Assembly: GCA_963855995.1 (NCBI GenBank)
Contig: OY979724.1
Location: 8,131,032 to 8,195,031 of the forward strand
Reading direction: 5' to 3'
DNA: 64,000 bases
Origin: Muricea muricata
Lineage: Eukaryota; Cnidaria; Anthozoa; Malacalcyonacea; Plexauridae
Made by a program: the position numbers and the translations under genes. Shown piece after piece: positions 35,552-47,060 of the stretch. A model generated the notes under the pieces. That model saw only the letters and a list, made by a program, of their open reading frames with translations, made no database searches and was not told the DNA's origin. How positions within the stretch are numbered: position 1 is the first letter of the stretch; each line of letters begins with the position of its first letter.

Positions 35552-38488
35552 GTGGTCTATGGTTTACAATCATTTACAATTTATAATGTTAGAAATGTAG
35601 AATTGAGGTTGGAAGCAATTGATCAGTTGTGTTTCATCGAAACATCCAAAGTTATGCACGTTTTGAACAAAGAACAGATTAATGTGATGAATTTAGCCAT
35701 GGATGGGCATAATGTCTTCGTGGGTGGAAAGCCAGGCACTGGCAAAACGTACATAGTAAAACGAGTTGTTAGTGTTCTGCAACAAACAAAACAGGTGAAG
35801 GTAACGTGCACAACTGGCATGGCTTGTTCACTATATGATGATGCCATGACCCTTCATTCATTTGGTGGAATTCAAAATTCAAGAATGAATGTTGATTCTA
35901 TAGTTTCATCAATTATGAGCCGGGATACTTGTAAACGTAGATGGTTGGAGACTGATGTGCTTTGTATTGATGAAGTTTCACAACTTAGTGCTAAAAACTT
36001 TGAATTGATGAACACTTTAGCACAGCGAGTTAGAGGCTCGACAAAATTATTTGGGGGACTACAAGTAATTTGCATTGGAGACTTCTTCCAGCTACCTCCA
36101 ATTGAAAATGATGTTGACGAGGGGAGGTATTGTTTTGAAAGCATATTATGGCAGCATGTGTTTAATCACTCGGTTGTGCTAGAGACAGTATATCGGCAAG
36201 ATCCAAAAGAGAAGCAATTTCTCGGACTACTTGAGGAATTTGCTTTGGGTGAGTGTTCCAACAGATCTCTTAAGTTTATTAAAGATGAACTTAGTGAAAA
36301 AGAGCTAAACTGCCAGGACTTTGGTATTCCATTTGTACCACATATTTTCTGCACAAATTTTGATGCAACTTTCTTTAATTTAAGTCAGCTTGATAAAATG
36401 CCTGGTGAAAAGTATATTTACACAAGCATTGATACCTGTAATGATGAAATACTAAATAAAGTAACACTTGCCGAAAAACATCTTGTTCTAAAGATTGGAG
36501 CTGAGGTGATTCTGTTATACAACATATCAAGCAAGTTGACAAATGGGACTAGAGGCCGAGTCATTCAGTTGGAAGAAGATGGGCCAACAGTTAATTTCTA
36601 CAATGTCGGCATAACCTGCAAACTGACTCGGGTCTCATGGTTTGCATATGAGTCAGGTAGCAGTTGTGATGTTATTGGGCAACGAAACCAGTATCCACTG
36701 AAGTTGGCATGGGGTATAACTGTGCATAAATCCCAAGGCCAGACATTACAAGCTGCTTATGTCCACAGTGGAAGAGAATTTGTGGCTGGTCAACTGTATG
36801 TGGCAGTCTCTAGGGTATCTTCACCAGAAGGTCTGTCTATCTTACAGTTCAATCCTGCTCGTTTAATAAAAGCAAACAACAGAGTTGTTGACTTTTACAA
36901 GAAAGTTAGTTTATCGGAGCCTTTGCTGGATCATCAGTGTTGTCGGAACAAGATAGTTGATATTCAACCCACAGTTGTTGATTTCCAGTTTATTGATGAT
37001 CCTTTGTTTGATGAACCACTTTCATCAAGTGACCTTGCAGAAATTGATACTTTTTGTCAAACTTATTTTGTTTCCTCAGTTGATAGTGAGTGTGAAGCTC
37101 GGCAGGTTGATGAGGAAGTAGAGGTTGATGAGGGAGGATCTTCATCATGCCACAAGGAGACTCATCCTGATCTAATGGACAATGACCACATTCTCTCTTT
37201 CTTAGAGGAACTTAAAGATATGTCAACACAAGCATCTGTCAGTGGCTCACTAGCATTCAAGATAAATAATTTAATAGCAAGCCTGCAGCAACCAGAAAGT
37301 TTACCAAAGGTAAAAACTTTTATTGAAATTCAATGGACTCGCTTGTCCAAAGAAGTTAATAAGAATATCAAGAATAAGAAAGATGGATCAACCAGCTATG
37401 ACTTTAAATCTATCATGGCAACTGAGTTTAGTATTTTGAATATGGAACAACTGGACAGTGAGTTTTCAGCTGTCATTGGGAGCAAGAACTTTAATCTTGA
37501 ACATCATTGCCTAAAAACTGAGTTAGTGAAGGCTGTCCGGGTAGCCATAATTAGTAAGGCATATTTAGAAAGGTGTGTGGAAGATGAAAAAGAAACTGAA
37601 GAGATAAATGTTTGGAATATGAGTGAAGAAGGAAAGGGAAAAGTGCGGTATGTTGGTGGGTGGACACTTATAAAATTGATTTATGGGTACAAAAGGTACA
37701 TTACACAAAATGTAGCATCAAATAACCCAAAAGTTCGTCAAGAAATGAATCAACGATACCTATATGTTACTGTGCTTGAATCTTTGTTGGTGCAGTCATC
37801 TCATATTCATGAATGTACAGAGTATGAGGGAACACTGTCAATTACTGATACAAAACAGTACAGGAAAAACTCACTCGTTCATATAAGTGACAAGGCATTT
37901 CAACTTTTTATGTATTTGGAAGAACTTAGAGTAAAAACACTTTGCCATCACAACTTGAATATCTTGCAACAGAAGTTCTTGCCTGTTGCCATTGCTGGTG
38001 TGAAGAATGACAAAAGATTGCAGGAATTGTGGTTTGAAATACTAGATAAAGTAAAAGGTACAAGAGGGCAGAAGTTGGTAATTCTTGGCAGCATTGTTGA
38101 TAAGTTTTTTAAAATGGGTGCAGGACAATATATTCGGGACTTTCGGAGAGACCATCACATTATGAAGACAGAAGCACACCGGAAAAGAGTGCAAGAAAGA
38201 AAGCTTGTGAAAGAAAGAATTGCCGATAAAGTCACACTTGAGGCAATTAAACAAGACACAAGCCACAAAAAACAAGATTCACATAATTTACTGGTTGCCT
38301 TAGTGACAAAAAGACCAGACATATTTAACACCAGCGCATATACAAAAAAAGAGTTAAAGATTCTATTTGAAGCATACGAGGAACGATTTGTAACAAAATG
38401 GAAAAAGGAAAAAATGAATGACACCCTTGTTCTCAAAATAAAGTCAGAAGGACATATGAAAAATCCAAACGTTTTTGACAACTGTTAA
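35552..38488 (+). CDS. Pif1/RecD-type superfamily 1 DNA helicase, TE1 cargo
   Basis: A single uninterrupted frame of 978 residues. Helicase motifs appear in order: Walker A GGKPGTGKT (58-66), Walker B LCIDE (137-141), motif III GDFFQLPP (176-183), VYRQ (203-206), TVHKSQGQT (380-388) and YVAVSRV (406-412). This is the Pif1 group of ATP-driven 5'-3' helicases, which unwind DNA and displace bound proteins. Residues ~450-560 are acidic and low-complexity. The remaining ~400 residues form a helical domain I cannot assign, with VRYVGGW near 690. No Rep nuclease domain is present, so it is not a Helitron protein. The first ATG is at 35552; a later Met before LNKEQINVMN (about residue 35) is possible. 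It lies 270 bp inside the left terminal repeat and converges on the transposase gene. Intronless and intact. Confidence 0.93.
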   Translation: MVYGLQSFTIYNVRNVELRLEAIDQLCFIETSKVMHVLNKEQINVMNLAMDGHNVFVGGKPGTGKTYIVKRVVSVLQQTKQVKVTCTTGMACSLYDDAMTLHSFGGIQNSRMNVDSIVSSIMSRDTCKRRWLETDVLCIDEVSQLSAKNFELMNTLAQRVRGSTKLFGGLQVICIGDFFQLPPIENDVDEGRYCFESILWQHVFNHSVVLETVYRQDPKEKQFLGLLEEFALGECSNRSLKFIKDELSEKELNCQDFGIPFVPHIFCTNFDATFFNLSQLDKMPGEKYIYTSIDTCNDEILNKVTLAEKHLVLKIGAEVILLYNISSKLTNGTRGRVIQLEEDGPTVNFYNVGITCKLTRVSWFAYESGSSCDVIGQRNQYPLKLAWGITVHKSQGQTLQAAYVHSGREFVAGQLYVAVSRVSSPEGLSILQFNPARLIKANNRVVDFYKKVSLSEPLLDHQCCRNKIVDIQPTVVDFQFIDDPLFDEPLSSSDLAEIDTFCQTYFVSSVDSECEARQVDEEVEVDEGGSSSCHKETHPDLMDNDHILSFLEELKDMSTQASVSGSLAFKINNLIASLQQPESLPKVKTFIEIQWTRLSKEVNKNIKNKKDGSTSYDFKSIMATEFSILNMEQLDSEFSAVIGSKNFNLEHHCLKTELVKAVRVAIISKAYLERCVEDEKETEEINVWNMSEEGKGKVRYVGGWTLIKLIYGYKRYITQNVASNNPKVRQEMNQRYLYVTVLESLLVQSSHIHECTEYEGTLSITDTKQYRKNSLVHISDKAFQLFMYLEELRVKTLCHHNLNILQQKFLPVAIAGVKNDKRLQELWFEILDKVKGTRGQKLVILGSIVDKFFKMGAGQYIRDFRRDHHIMKTEAHRKRVQERKLVKERIADKVTLEAIKQDTSHKKQDSHNLLVALVTKRPDIFNTSAYTKKELKILFEAYEERFVTKWKKEKMNDTLVLKIKSEGHMKNPNVFDNC

Positions 38489-39188
38489 ACAGGTAAATTT
38501 GATACATTCCCCTATTCAAAGTTAACTAGTTGTTGTTAGCATATTCGACTTTAAGGAATAATCTGTTAAGCATTATAAAAGGCAAAAGCGCAGATATTTT
38601 GCATTTTTAAAATTTGATCAGTATGCATTTGCCTCTTATAATGAGTTGCAAACAAATATTTTGTTCAGTGGTATGGATGATTCATTTTAGTTTTGGAGTA
38701 CGCTTATATAATTTATTTACAAGTTTATTTTTCAAATATCAACTGATACAATTATCAACCAATATAATATGCATATTAGCCAAAATATTCATAAAATGAG
38801 TCATATATACTGTGCACTGATGTACAAAATGCATTTAGCAGTCCATGCAATTTAGTTAATTATTGATTATATAGTTTAAACATTCAACATGCATGTACAG
38901 GTACATTTTTAAAAAATGTTATGGAGAGCCTTATAAATACTGTACTGCATGTGTATATGTTAGTATACAGTTTAGTTAACCACATGGGATGGTGTGCAAT
39001 TAATGATTAATCTTACGAGTAATTTTTGAAAAATGTACCAGTATTGCACGGGCCATATTTAAAAAAATCAAGAGTTATTAACTGTACGACATTCCCATGG
39101 CATATGATCATTTAGTTATTATACAGTGTGTACCAAAAAAGGCTACGCACTGTACCTATTTTTTCTAATGGGTTTACTCCACATCACT
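38489..39188. other. Convergent intergenic region between helicase and transposase
   Basis: 700 bp, AT-rich, no gene. Both 3' ends lie here. I saw no clear pair of AATAAA signals; AT-rich words such as AATAATCTG and TATAATATG are present. Confidence 0.5.
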
Positions 39189-42100
39189 TCATCTTCTTTT
39201 CACTGGAAGCTTGTTTGCCTTGTAGAATGGTAAACAATCCACGTTTCCAGTGTTGCTCTTCTTTGTTGTTGTGGATTGTCCTAACAAGATACTGTTCATT
39301 GTGGGGCCATATTGTAAATATGTTGGATTATCATTCTGCCCGTTCCTCCCGCGTTGCTGGCAGAAAACATTTTCCACTATATTGCTGTTTAATCTGTGGG
39401 CATATACAGTACAACCTGGATGTTCATTAAAGGTAAATTTGCAGAACTCTTTGAATCCAATTATAGAGGACGAAACATCAAACATAGTTTTCTTTGAGAT
39501 GAACAATTTATTTCTTTCAGTTGCACTCAATCCCTGCATTGAATCTACTTCTGCTTCCCACGTTTGTAGCCATAGTAAAGCCCTTTCATTTTCAAAAAAA
39601 CGGCGATCGACCATACTCGTATATCCTTGATGACTATTCAGATTCTCAATTAAGGTACTTGTAACTTCTAAGAACTCTATTGCCTTGTCAAGATCATGTA
39701 TTTCTTTGCCAGCCTGTTTGGTCATATGTGCCTGGAAAGCCTGGAAAAATGGAGTTTACTAAACCAAATGACCAATGTCTGTCTCCTCGGCAGAGACTTT
39801 GATTATCAAGGCAAATGACGTGCTACAGTAGAAGGTAATAACATGATGCTTCTAAAGCATCAACCGCCTCGACAATTAAATAGATAAAAGCCTCCGTCGG
39901 TGGTTATTAATACACAAACGTACATCACCATGATATAACTCAATAACCCATTTGATGAATATTGCTTTCACATTTTTTTTTAAATTTGTAAACCATTTAC
40001 TGTCTTAAAGTTACCGCGTTTATGATAGTCACCGACGTAGGTATTTGTATGAACATATTTAATAACTGAAACTAGCGCTTATAATAGTATATTTTCTCAG
40101 CAACCCCCCCCCCCCTCCCATTTTTTTTCTCATAGTACCTTCATCAAGTTTAACATATCACGATCGAGGACTTGTTCTGCCAAATGATTTCGCATTTTAG
40201 TTGCATAACCCAACTCCATATGGTTAATAGTCAATCGATGATGGATGGGTAGTGAATTGGTTTTTTGATCCCAGTTGAAAGCATCGATCCATTGTTTCCA
40301 CGCGATGGGCTGATGGGCAAATGTGAGGTTTCGCGTACCTTTGGGAGTGCTTTTGTATACGTTGTTTCTTAATTTCTTCACATTATGCTTAAAATAAAAT
40401 ATCATGATGTCAGGCTCTGTAAAGCTATTAGTAGTAAAAATAAAGTATAACTTTAAGGATTTGAGTTTGATTTTAATTTGTAAAACGATTCTTTGACTCG
40501 CTTAAAACTGCTTTATTTAATTTTACTCGAATGACTACCAAATCTGCCTTTTGTGTTTTGCCAACATTTCCCCTTAACAATTTAAAAGTTATCTTACTGC
40601 AATATCGAGAATGAAAAACATCGGCTCCTTCGTGTACGGGTTTGTCACAGTAAACAACTCTTTGAAAGGATCTTTATCTTTGAAGTGCAGTTTGATTAAA
40701 CTCCTGTTAGCTTCACCACCGTCACAGCAATTATATCTGACTTTAAACCCTTCCTTTAAAAGCCAAAATACAGCCTTCCAAAATAAATGATATAAAGTGC
40801 TCGGGTCAACTTCTTTAGTGGGCCAATGTGCAAACGGAAATCTAAACCCTGTGTTTCCTAGAAACACAAACTGCAGGACGTGTGACGCAAGTTCAGCTTT
40901 CTTGACACCTGTGAAACATAGTGTTTTTTTTAATTGCAATTAGCTGGTCTATATTGAGCGATATCTCCCGGGCTAATATTAGGGATTATTTGGTAAGGGG
41001 ACAAACTTCCCTAAAGCTGTATAACAGGGCAGAAGAATTACTCGCGTCGGAATTTTTTTAAATATACTTTTTGGTTAAAAAAGCACTTTGACGATGTTTG
41101 TGTCAATTGTCACATTACGCATGTCGACTGCCATTATCCTGACCAAAAAACCATGCATAAAAAAACGAATAATAGATTCATGTCTTGTTGAATCTTGCTG
41201 TTGAATGACAAAAAGATAAATTCCAATAGAGTGCTAGCCAAAACTGATAAATAACGAGACATGAACATAGTAACCGAACAGGGTGGCACATTATTATATT
41301 GCCTGCAAGCAACTGAATGAGCGGAGACGTTTTTTTTGTAATTCTGAGCAACATCTAATTACGTAAGCAAACGTAACAGAGCAATTCATGTGTGTTACGT
41401 CTTTTAAAAACTGTTGTCCGCGTATTGCTGGCAGGCAATTTATGTAAACAAGGTTTACCCATCTATAGTCCTCCAGTCTAGTTAATGCAACCTAAAATAC
41501 ATCCCAGACCTGTGTTTATGCCATCCATCGTTGTCTTTTCATCTCCTAGATCTACTAGTCCCACAAGTGATGTCACCCCATTCGTTGTCTTGAGTTGCAA
41601 ATCTTCCTACATGATCAGGGTGATATAAGTATTTAGGTTATTTTTATAACACTGTCACTTAATTTTCATATTGACGAGGTTATTATAAGTATTAATCAAA
41701 TTACTTGAATAACATTTGAGGGCTAAACAGTTGTCTGACATGCATGCAAGCAAACAAAAAGAGCTTAAGCAACAAATATTTATTGGGATCCATTAGCTTC
41801 ATCATAATTTAATTGCTCGGTTGGAAACATGTCGGTCTACAACACTAGTATTGTAGATTATGCAATGTTTTTTTTTTAGAATTTTGATGATTACAAACAA
41901 GAAAATTAGCCTTTGCCAAATTCATCAAACACGGTGATGGTGATGATGAAACTTGACAAGTTGTAGACTAGCAAGAAACATTACCTGAATGGCCATTTCA
42001 TCCAATATCAGACCTCCCTCTCTCCCAAATGAGTCTAAATTCAACTTATCAGCTTCATGTAGCATCCACTGTAGTACTTCATCATTCAGTCCAGATTTTT

Positions 42101-43992
42101 GACTAACTGAATTTTTGTACATGGAAAGAAGTCGACCCGAGGGAAGTTTGAGCATACCACTCGCCTTCAGTTGCATGTAAACATCAGGGCTCTTACTCCA
42201 TATAGACAAGCAAAGCCTGACAATCCTGAAAAAATGTTAGTTGAAAGGTATGTCTCAGTCTAAACTAACAATTTATCTAACCCATCAGATAAGATAAACT
42301 CATACATGGATTGTATAGAACATGTGTTTTTTCTGGGATAGAAAAAAATTTTCTTTGTTTTCTTTGGGTCAATTATTTTCTAGTTAGGCAAGTGTTATTA
42401 ATGGGCATAGGTAGTACCCACCCCTTATCTTAATTCTCAAGCAAAGTGTGATATCTGTGGATTAGTACAATAATTGTACACCCATAAATAATTTCAGAGA
42501 GTAAGAGATTGTCATATAATATTGTATACCACACATTCAACTGAATTTAACAGTGTGTTTGGAGCAAATTTGTCCCATAACACCACACATTTTTGTACAC
42601 AGAAACACATTTAATTTTGCAGCTGGATATGCACTGTTCCAGTTTATTCAATTCAGTGGCAGTATTTAGTTGAATGGTTAACCATATGCAGTACTTACTT
42701 TGGGTGCCATCTGTAGCCTTTAGGATTTGGAGTTTGTAAAATATCATGCTGAACCTGCCAGAATATTTTCATATCAGGATTTAATAAATTCTCATCAATA
42801 TTCTCAAACATGACCTTAAAATCTGCATGATCACTCTTCTCAAAATCCTTTGTTTCTAGCAAATACTTTTCTTTAGTGTATTTTTCCCTCCTTTCAGCAG
42901 TGATCCTCTTGTCCTTTTCTATCTGGAGCTTATGTTTGATTTCATCAGGTGTCATGTATGATTCCCTTTTCTGCTTTTTGAAGACATTTTCACTTTTAGG
43001 GTTTAATGTTTTGTAGAAGCTATTACATTTGATGTGGGCACAACTGTTACACATTGTTGAATGTCTCATTGGATCTAAAATCATAGAACAGCTGTGTGAA
43101 ACGTGTCTAACTGAAGATGTTATTTCACCATCAGAACTAGAAAATTCCCAGTGTTTAGAAGAACCAACAATGTTGCCACATCGGTCGTGTGTGTTTTTCT
43201 CTACATTCACTTCAAATCCTTGACATAAATGCACTAGTGCATAATACTGAAACATGTTATCCAGAAATTCCTTTGTCAGCATGAACGTTTCCACACCATG
43301 TCCATATGAAACAGTATCAACTTTTTTTGACATTACATATAATTCACATACCAAACTTTTGTGCAATCTGAGCTCTCGAACCAATCGCCTTTCTGCACAA
43401 ACATCATCAGACGGAATAATCATCCACTGGATATAATCTGGACAGCACTTGTTCTGAACCCAGCACATAGTTGATGTTGTGGGTTTTGGCGGAGAGTACG
43501 TCTTGGCCAAGACGTCCCAGGTCAAAACAGTATGGGACTCGCATTTTGTGAGGTTACTATAAAGCCAACATTTCTTTTTCGTTCCCCGTTCATCGATCGT
43601 TTTTTGGATTTTCTTTACTTCTAGGAAAACCTTTAAAATGAGACGGCCAAATTCTGTTTCCCTTGGGCAGTTTTCCTTGTCAACAATTTCGCTAGTACTG
43701 CAATATCTTTCAGTGATTTCAGGGAGCCCAACAATTTCTCCTTTGGAGGCAATGTATTTTTGCCATAACCTATACATATGTTGTAAGAATTTTAATTCTT
43801 ATAAAAATATCAACTCGAAATGTTTAGACAAATAATTTAGATGACTAAATTAATATATGCACATAATTTTTAAATTTAAAATTTAAATTTTAAACGCTCC
43901 TACAATCAACGTTTGTTTTATATTCATTTACTCCGTTGAGATACTTACCAATTTATAATTGAATTATTGTTGTGCTTCTTTGCTTCTGCCAT
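39189..43992 (-). CDS. P-element-type transposase with RFX-like N-terminus, 7 exons
   Basis: Exons (minus): 43992-43949, 43769-42699, 42225-41985, 41606-41510, 40908-40598, 40414-40139, 39740-39189. All junctions are GT-AG and the phases join to 863 residues. Residues ~12-80 (NWLWQKYIASKGEIVGLPEI, FGRLILKVF, KKKCWLYSNL) look like an RFX-type winged helix in place of the usual THAP finger. A Cys-rich part and a charged coil (~300-345) follow. Then comes the P-type catalytic core: LILDEMAIQ with D447, CDGGEANRSL with D547, the GTP-insert-like HxxKxxRN motif near 598, and NSNIVENVF with E803 before the GQNDNPT motif. These should be the DDE residues (by alignment from memory). The residue three before E803, often Asp, is Asn. 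The gene appears intact. TE2 lies ~130 bp upstream of its start. Confidence 0.88.
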
Positions 43993-44047
43993 TCCGCCAT
44001 TTTAAATTTCCCGCGTATTTCTAGCGAAGAATGTTCGGAAATTGTCG

Positions 44048-44072
44048 GAGAACAAGGTACTCCTGGAACACA
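44048..44072 (-). promoter_or_regulatory. Subterminal block upstream of transposase
   Basis: On the minus strand TGTGTTCCAGGAGTACCTTG, near-identical to 35445-35470, ends 56 bp before the transposase ATG. The CRE word that follows the left copy is missing here. Same inferred role as the left block. Confidence 0.45.
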
Positions 44073-44124
44073 TCAATCGTCGACCCGTCGATGTTTCAAC
44101 CCTTTCTTTTCTCCCTTCTTCCGC
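44073..44124 (-). repeat. TE1 right terminal repeat, inner piece
   Basis: Complement of 35234-35285. The remainder of this terminal repeat is at 56542-56803; TE2 separates the two pieces. Confidence 0.9.
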
Positions 44125-44379
44125 GAGCAGGGGTGGTAACGTTACGTTACATATACGGGCTCGTTACCAATACGGGCATGTTACATATACGGGCTATGAG
44201 ATTGCTACACATTACGCAATCGGCATTCGTATATTTACACTTGTTTTAAAACCTTGATATGCATGAACATGTATATATAACATAATGTCTAATATATAAT
44301 AATATTTAACATGTTATAACTTAAAACATATAACTTGTAATATACGCATTATGTATATAAAATACCCCGCATATGTAAC

Positions 44380-45265
44380 ATAGAGCCCATATATTAACAC
44401 AGAGCTCGTATATGTAACATAGAGCCCGTATATGTAACATAGACCGAGTATATTTACATAGAGCCCGTATATGTAACATGGAGCCCGTATATTAACATAG
44501 AGCCCGTATATTAACACAGAGCCCGTATATGTAACATAGAGCCCGTATATGTAACATAGACGGAGTATATTAACATAGAGCCCGTATATGTAACATGGAG
44601 CCCGTATATGTAACATGGAGCCCGTATATGTAACATAGAGCCCATATATTAACACAGAGCCCGTATATGTAACATAGAGCCCGTATATGTAACATGGAGC
44701 CCGTATATTAACATAGAGCCCGTATATTAACACAGAGCCCGTATATGTAACATAGAGCCCGTATATGTAACATAGACGGAGTATATTAACATAGAGCCCG
44801 TATATGTAACATGGAGCCCGTATATGTAACATGGAGCCCGTATATGTAACATGGAGCCCGTATATGTAACATAGAGCCCGTATATGTAACATAGAGCCCA
44901 TATATTAACACAGAGCCCGTATATTAACATAGAGCCCGTATATGTAACATGGAGCCCGTATATTAACATAGAGCCCGTATATGTAACATGGAGCCCCTAT
45001 ATTAACATAGAGCCTGTATATTAACACAGAGACCGTATATGTAACATAGAGCCCGTATATGTAACATAGACCGAGTATATTAACATAGAGCCCGTATATA
45101 TGTAACATGGAGCCCGTATATTAACACAGAGACCATATGTGTAACATAGAGCCCGTATATGTAACATAGAGCCCGTATATGTAACATGGAGCCGGTATAT
45201 TAACACAGAGCCCGTATATGTAACATGGAGCCCGTCTATGTAATACAGAGCCCGTATATGTAACA
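44380..45265 (+). repeat. 20-bp minisatellite, block 1
   Basis: About 44 copies of a 19-20-bp unit CATAGAGCCCGTATATGTAA with variants (ATATTAA, CATGGAG, ACACAGAG, AGACCGAG). Because the length is not a multiple of three and stop codons are rare, long frames rich in Tyr, Ile and Leu appear on the minus strand; these are not genes. The unit contains GCCCGTATATGTAA, the same word as in the TE2 ends. Confidence 0.95.
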
Positions 45266-45268
45266 TAG

Positions 45269-45655
45269 ACAACGTTTACACTACTCCGGAGCGAAATAAT
45301 GCCGGTAAAATTTACTTGCGTTTATACTACGCCGTTACAGTTTTGTAACTTGTTTACAAGCACTCATATAAATAAAAAATATTTTTAACAAAGCAAAGAA
45401 ATTTAAACGAAAAGCATTCAAGTTTGCTGTTTTGAGACCTGAGATGTTTCATTTACAAGCGGCACCAAAAATTAACGGCGTTTGTGTTTACACAACGCCG
45501 CGTAGCGCTCCGTTTTCGTTCGACCACATTTAGAAAGCGTGGTCGTGTTGCTACGGCAAAAGTGACGTTTTCAAACAAATCCGCTCCGGTGCTGTGTAAA
45601 CGGAACGCCGTTTTGTTACTTTTTTCAGACCGATCCGGAGTAGTGTAAACGTAGT
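45269..45655. mobile_element. MITE inside the minisatellite
   Basis: Inverted ends ACGTTTACACTACTCCGGA (45272-45290) and complement (45634-45652), GC-richer than the surroundings. CATAG flanks both sides, but as it is part of the tandem unit a true duplication cannot be told apart. 387 bp, non-coding. Confidence 0.8.
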
Positions 45656-46258
45656 CATAGAGCCCGTATATGTAACATGGAGCCCGTATATTAACATAGA
45701 GCCCGTATATGTAACACAGAGCCCGTATATGTAACATGGACCGAGTATATTAACATAGAGCCCGTATATTAACACAGAGACCGTATATGTAACCTAGAGC
45801 CCGTATATGTAACATAGAGCCCGTATATGTAACATAGAGCCCGTATATGTAACATGGAGCCCGTATACTAACATAGAGCCCGTATATGTAACATAGACCG
45901 AGTATATTAACATAGAGCCCGTATATATGTAACATGGAGCCCGTATATTAACATAGAGCCCGTATGTTAACACAGAGACCGTATATGTAACATAGAGCCC
46001 GTATATGTAACATGGAGCCCGTATATTAACATAGAGCCCGTATATGTAACACAGAGCCCGTATATGTAACATAGACCGGGTATATGTAGCATAGAGCCCG
46101 TATATGTAACATAGAGCCCGTATATGTAACATAGAGCCCCTATATTAACACAGAGCCCGTATATGTAAGATAGAGCCAGTATATGCAACATAGAGCCCGT
46201 ATATGTAACATGAGCCCGTATATGTAACATAGACCGAGTATATTAACATAGAGCCAGT
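45656..46258 (+). repeat. 20-bp minisatellite, block 2
   Basis: About 30 further copies of the same unit, continuing block 1 after the MITE. Confidence 0.95.
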
Positions 46259-47060
46259 ATACCAGAAATACCTCTAACCATCTTTTACAAGTTCGTAAAT
46301 TCTTTTAACAGATAGAAACTGGTTTAGAAATAACACCGAAAAAAAATTTTTTGTGAATATCATTTATTATGAAATATTCGTGAATAAAAGCAAAGAAATT
46401 CTATTCACAAAGGCTTTAGGAAAGTTTACATATATAGTATCTGATATCTTTTTGTAAGCAATACTGTTTATAAACGTTTGATTATATTTTATTTTCTTAA
46501 AATTTTGAAACACAAAACAGTACAAGAACACACCGAATATTTGTTGGACATTTTGACATGGATTTTGTTTGAAATAAATGCTATGATTGTGCATAATTAC
46601 CCGCTATAGGACTATATTTTAAAACAATTATAATATTCCTTTCGTAGCACATTAAACAATCATTTAATGAGGTCGAGTAGGATATGAGGAATTATTAAGG
46701 CACAGTTTGTGTTATCTACCGAAGCAACACTAGTCGAGGCCTTAATAATTTCTCATATCCCACAGATATGGCGATTTCGTCCACCGCTCTTAACCAATTG
46801 TAGTATAAAGTAGATAATGTCACCATAACTGTTCAGTAATAGATCCACAGTATGCTATGAAGTCTAATGCCTAGTTTCCATTAAGTCGTGAGTGTCGTCT
46901 ATATATCAAAGTGACCGATGTGATAAAATATATGTACGCTGATCTACACTTAATATGACTAATTTGAATACGGTCCACAAACGAAAAGATAGATCTAGAC
47001 TATGTCACATCGTCGACAATTACTTGGCTACGACAGCTACGAGCAAATGGAAACTAGGCT
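46259..47060. other. Non-coding TE2 DNA with a hairpin
   Basis: AT-rich. 46670-46762 is a hairpin of about 25-bp arms (GGATATGAGGAATTATTAAGGC against GCCTTAATAATTTCTCATATCC). The frame at 46367-46594 has no known motif. Downstream end of the TE2 gene. Confidence 0.5.

Noticed and set aside
35552..38488. Helicase as part of a Helitron
   Set aside because: No Rep nuclease domain with HUH motif, and the element has long terminal inverted repeats and a target duplication, unlike Helitrons.
44314..46230. Long overlapping frames rich in Tyr, Ile, Leu on the minus strand (up to 195 codons)
   Set aside because: They translate the 20-bp minisatellite in all three phases; periodicity explains their length and they show no start context or domain.
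44380..46258. CRISPR array
   Set aside because: Units are contiguous 19-20-bp tandem copies with no unique spacers, in a eukaryotic transposon.
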